From: Sulfurovum sp. NBC37-1
Lineage (GTDB): Bacteria > Campylobacterota > Campylobacteria > Campylobacterales > Sulfurovaceae
DNA length: 64,000 bases
Reading direction: 5' to 3'
NCBI RefSeq assembly: GCF_000010345.1
Contig: NC_009663.1
Coordinates: 1,054,001 to 1,118,000, forward strand
Shown here: positions 62,407-64,000 of the stretch, piece by piece
How the letters are laid out: each line of letters opens with the position of its first letter
How positions within the stretch are numbered: position 1 is the first letter of the stretch
The notes under the pieces: model-generated
Databases searched by the model: none
Seen by the model: the letters and a program-made list of their open reading frames with translations, nothing else
What the model was told of the DNA's origin: nothing
Program-made: the position numbers and the translations under genes

Positions 62407-64000
62407 ATGCCAATTCAGCAGTATCCCCATATAAAGATTACTACAGTACCCGAAACAAAAAACTTTACCAGCACAAGTTCTGGTGGCGGATCACTTCGTA
62501 TACCTGAACGTAATCGTGCAGAACACAGTCAAATGCTTAGAACTCAACTTAATAATGCATTGGAGGGTATTGAAAGGGAAGTAAATGATTATAACCTTTC
62601 AGCCACTCGAAAAGGTATTTATTTGGAATTTAAAGGTGATGGAGAGAATGGGCTAATGAGTAAAAGCCTAGAACATATAGGGGCTAATATTCGTTTACTC
62701 AATGTCCATACCAATCAAGCTGGCGAAGTGTCCTCTGCAACTGTGTTTGTACCAAATGAGAAGAAAGAATTTTTCTCAAATAAACTACGCCAATATACAG
62801 AGGAAGATACGGATAGCGGACAACCAAAAAATAAAAAGCTAATTAATAGTGTTGTTGAGATTAGTCAAGCTTTGGTCGAGGACTTTTGGTGTGACCCTCT
62901 TAATTTAATTCCTGGAGAAGAACCGAAGTGGTGTGAAGTTTGGATTAGAGTAGATGCCCCCGAACAAGATCTATCGTCATTTCAGAACTTACTAGAAGAA
63001 CATGATATACAGTCAACTTCTAATGTACTTCACTTCCCTGAAAGGGTTGTAAAAATTATATATGTTAATAATGAACAGTTGATATTGCTTTCACGATATT
63101 CTGATCATGTAGCTGAATATCGGTTAGCAAAAGAAAGTGCACTTTTCTGGACTGAAATGCCACCTAGAGAACAAACTGAATGGGTTAATGATTTAATTGC
63201 ACGTATTGAGACTAACCAAGATTCAGGTACTTCAGTGTGTATCTTGGATACTGGTATCAATAATGGTCATGATTTATTGTCCCCCGTTCTGGATACTTCT
63301 AATTGTCATGCAGTAGATGGAGTTTGGGGCACTAATGACCATGATGGACACGGAACAATGATGGCAGGTATCGCAACTTATGGTGATTTAGAAAGGTGTG
63401 CCACCACTACAGGATCTATTCTATTGAAGCATCAGATTGAATCAGTTAAGATTTTGCCTCCACCTCCAGAACAAAATGATCCTAGATTATGGGGAGCTGT
63501 AACCAGTCAAGGAGTTAGTTTAGCTGAAATTCAGGCACCTGACACAAAAAGAGTTATTTGTATGGCAATCACATCAAATGATACAAGAGACAGGGGGAGG
63601 CCATCCTCCTGGTCATCAACGGTGGATAGTCTGACTTCTGGTGCAGAAGATGGCATTCAAAGACTTATGATTGTTAGTGCAGGAAATACTGAGGTCACAG
63701 AATTTACCAATTCAGCCAACTACCCTGATGCGCTAATAACGGATTCAATACATGATCCAGCACAATCATGGAATGCTGTAACAGTTGGGGCTTATACCTC
63801 GTTACACAACATTACAGACCCAGCATTAGCAGGGTATACGCCTTTGGCACCGCATAATGCAATTTCACCATTTACTACAACATCTTCAGTATGGGAAGAT
63901 AAATGGCCGATAAAACCTGAAATAGTTATGGAAGGAGGAAATTTAGCAGTAGATAATACATTTGTAACTGAATGTGAAGACTTGTCTATGCTTACTACAA
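62407..64000 (+). CDS. S8 subtilisin-like peptidase (3' end outside window)
   Basis: The frame is open from ATG 62407 to the edge, 531 codons. After about 265 residues of N-terminal domain come the catalytic Asp (CILDTG, D281), catalytic His (HDGHGTMMAG, H315) and the oxyanion Asn in IVSAGN. The catalytic Ser should lie just beyond the edge. No signal peptide, so it is a cytosolic subtilase. AAGG before the start and 12-base spacing tie it to the AAA gene. Confidence 0.88.
   Translation, partial: MPIQQYPHIKITTVPETKNFTSTSSGGGSLRIPERNRAEHSQMLRTQLNNALEGIEREVNDYNLSATRKGIYLEFKGDGENGLMSKSLEHIGANIRLLNVHTNQAGEVSSATVFVPNEKKEFFSNKLRQYTEEDTDSGQPKNKKLINSVVEISQALVEDFWCDPLNLIPGEEPKWCEVWIRVDAPEQDLSSFQNLLEEHDIQSTSNVLHFPERVVKIIYVNNEQLILLSRYSDHVAEYRLAKESALFWTEMPPREQTEWVNDLIARIETNQDSGTSVCILDTGINNGHDLLSPVLDTSNCHAVDGVWGTNDHDGHGTMMAGIATYGDLERCATTTGSILLKHQIESVKILPPPPEQNDPRLWGAVTSQGVSLAEIQAPDTKRVICMAITSNDTRDRGRPSSWSSTVDSLTSGAEDGIQRLMIVSAGNTEVTEFTNSANYPDALITDSIHDPAQSWNAVTVGAYTSLHNITDPALAGYTPLAPHNAISPFTTTSSVWEDKWPIKPEIVMEGGNLAVDNTFVTECEDLSMLTT

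Overview
The window looks like chromosome of a Campylobacterota (former Epsilonproteobacteria) bacterium, probably a Sulfurovum-like chemolithotroph. The order sppA - aminofutalosine-deaminase-type amidohydrolase - aroQ - (M24 peptidase) - folK - flhF matches what I recall of Campylobacter jejuni (Cj0068 to Cj0064). The futalosine-type amidohydrolase, multihaem cytochrome and CcoN-like protein fit the same group. The genus is inferred; no rRNA or tRNA gene was found to confirm it.

Layout. 1-2088 (minus): a Suv3-like RNA helicase running off the left edge, plus a small partner. 2251-6100 (plus): a membrane operon of an HdeD-like protein, an APC permease, a 57-residue membrane peptide, an EI24 protein and an MtfA-like peptidase. 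It converges on 6097-8122 (minus), three small soluble proteins followed by a second APC permease. 8281-20038: an exported thioredoxin-like protein and then a housekeeping block (sppA, deaminase, aroQ, M24 peptidase, folK, flhF, a SpoA-like protein, mnmA, a DUF2062 protein, prs, lepA, a CopD-like protein). 20085-22611: Sir2, ComF-like PRTase and a diguanylate cyclase. 22662-28971: a divergent cluster of an M20 peptidase against two ATP-grasp ligases and an 859-residue M14 carboxypeptidase; it reads as an add-and-remove amino-acid tagging module. 29023-33737: a DUF2231 protein, a histone-H1-like/DUF2853 fusion, an LRV repeat protein, a MoxR ATPase and a rhodanese.

33782-36903 (minus) is a zinc-type ABC importer operon (znuA-C-B) with a coupled 57-residue lipoprotein and an exported protein. 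37018-40529 holds a porin, a PstS-like periplasmic protein and a histidine kinase, converging on the response regulator at 40520-41182. Two nearly identical direct-repeat boxes (CTTCAT-N5-CTTCAT) lie before the nine-haem cytochrome (41480) and before a seven-gene operon (43359-49563). That operon encodes a polytopic protein, YceI, an FtsX/LolD-type ABC pair, a CcoN-like protein without the usual copper-site HH pair, a Cys-less thioredoxin-fold protein and an MBL hydrolase. This is my best candidate for an undescribed system: a two-component-controlled, probably haem-based membrane module.

49586-55447 carries an ExoX-like nuclease, an IscU-like scaffold with a missing ligand, a ferritin-like protein, psd, a PDC sensor membrane protein, a HAD phosphatase, a Lys-rich 70-residue protein and an RraA-like protein. 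55627-60150 is a B12-dependent glutamate mutase operon (S, E, L) ending in an AMP-forming ligase. 60151-61110 is a dense REP array with a truncated RAYT transposase start and a methyltransferase tail. 61111-64000 is a more AT-rich, defence-island-like end: an HsdR N-terminal relic, a AAA ATPase and an S8 subtilase running off the right edge.
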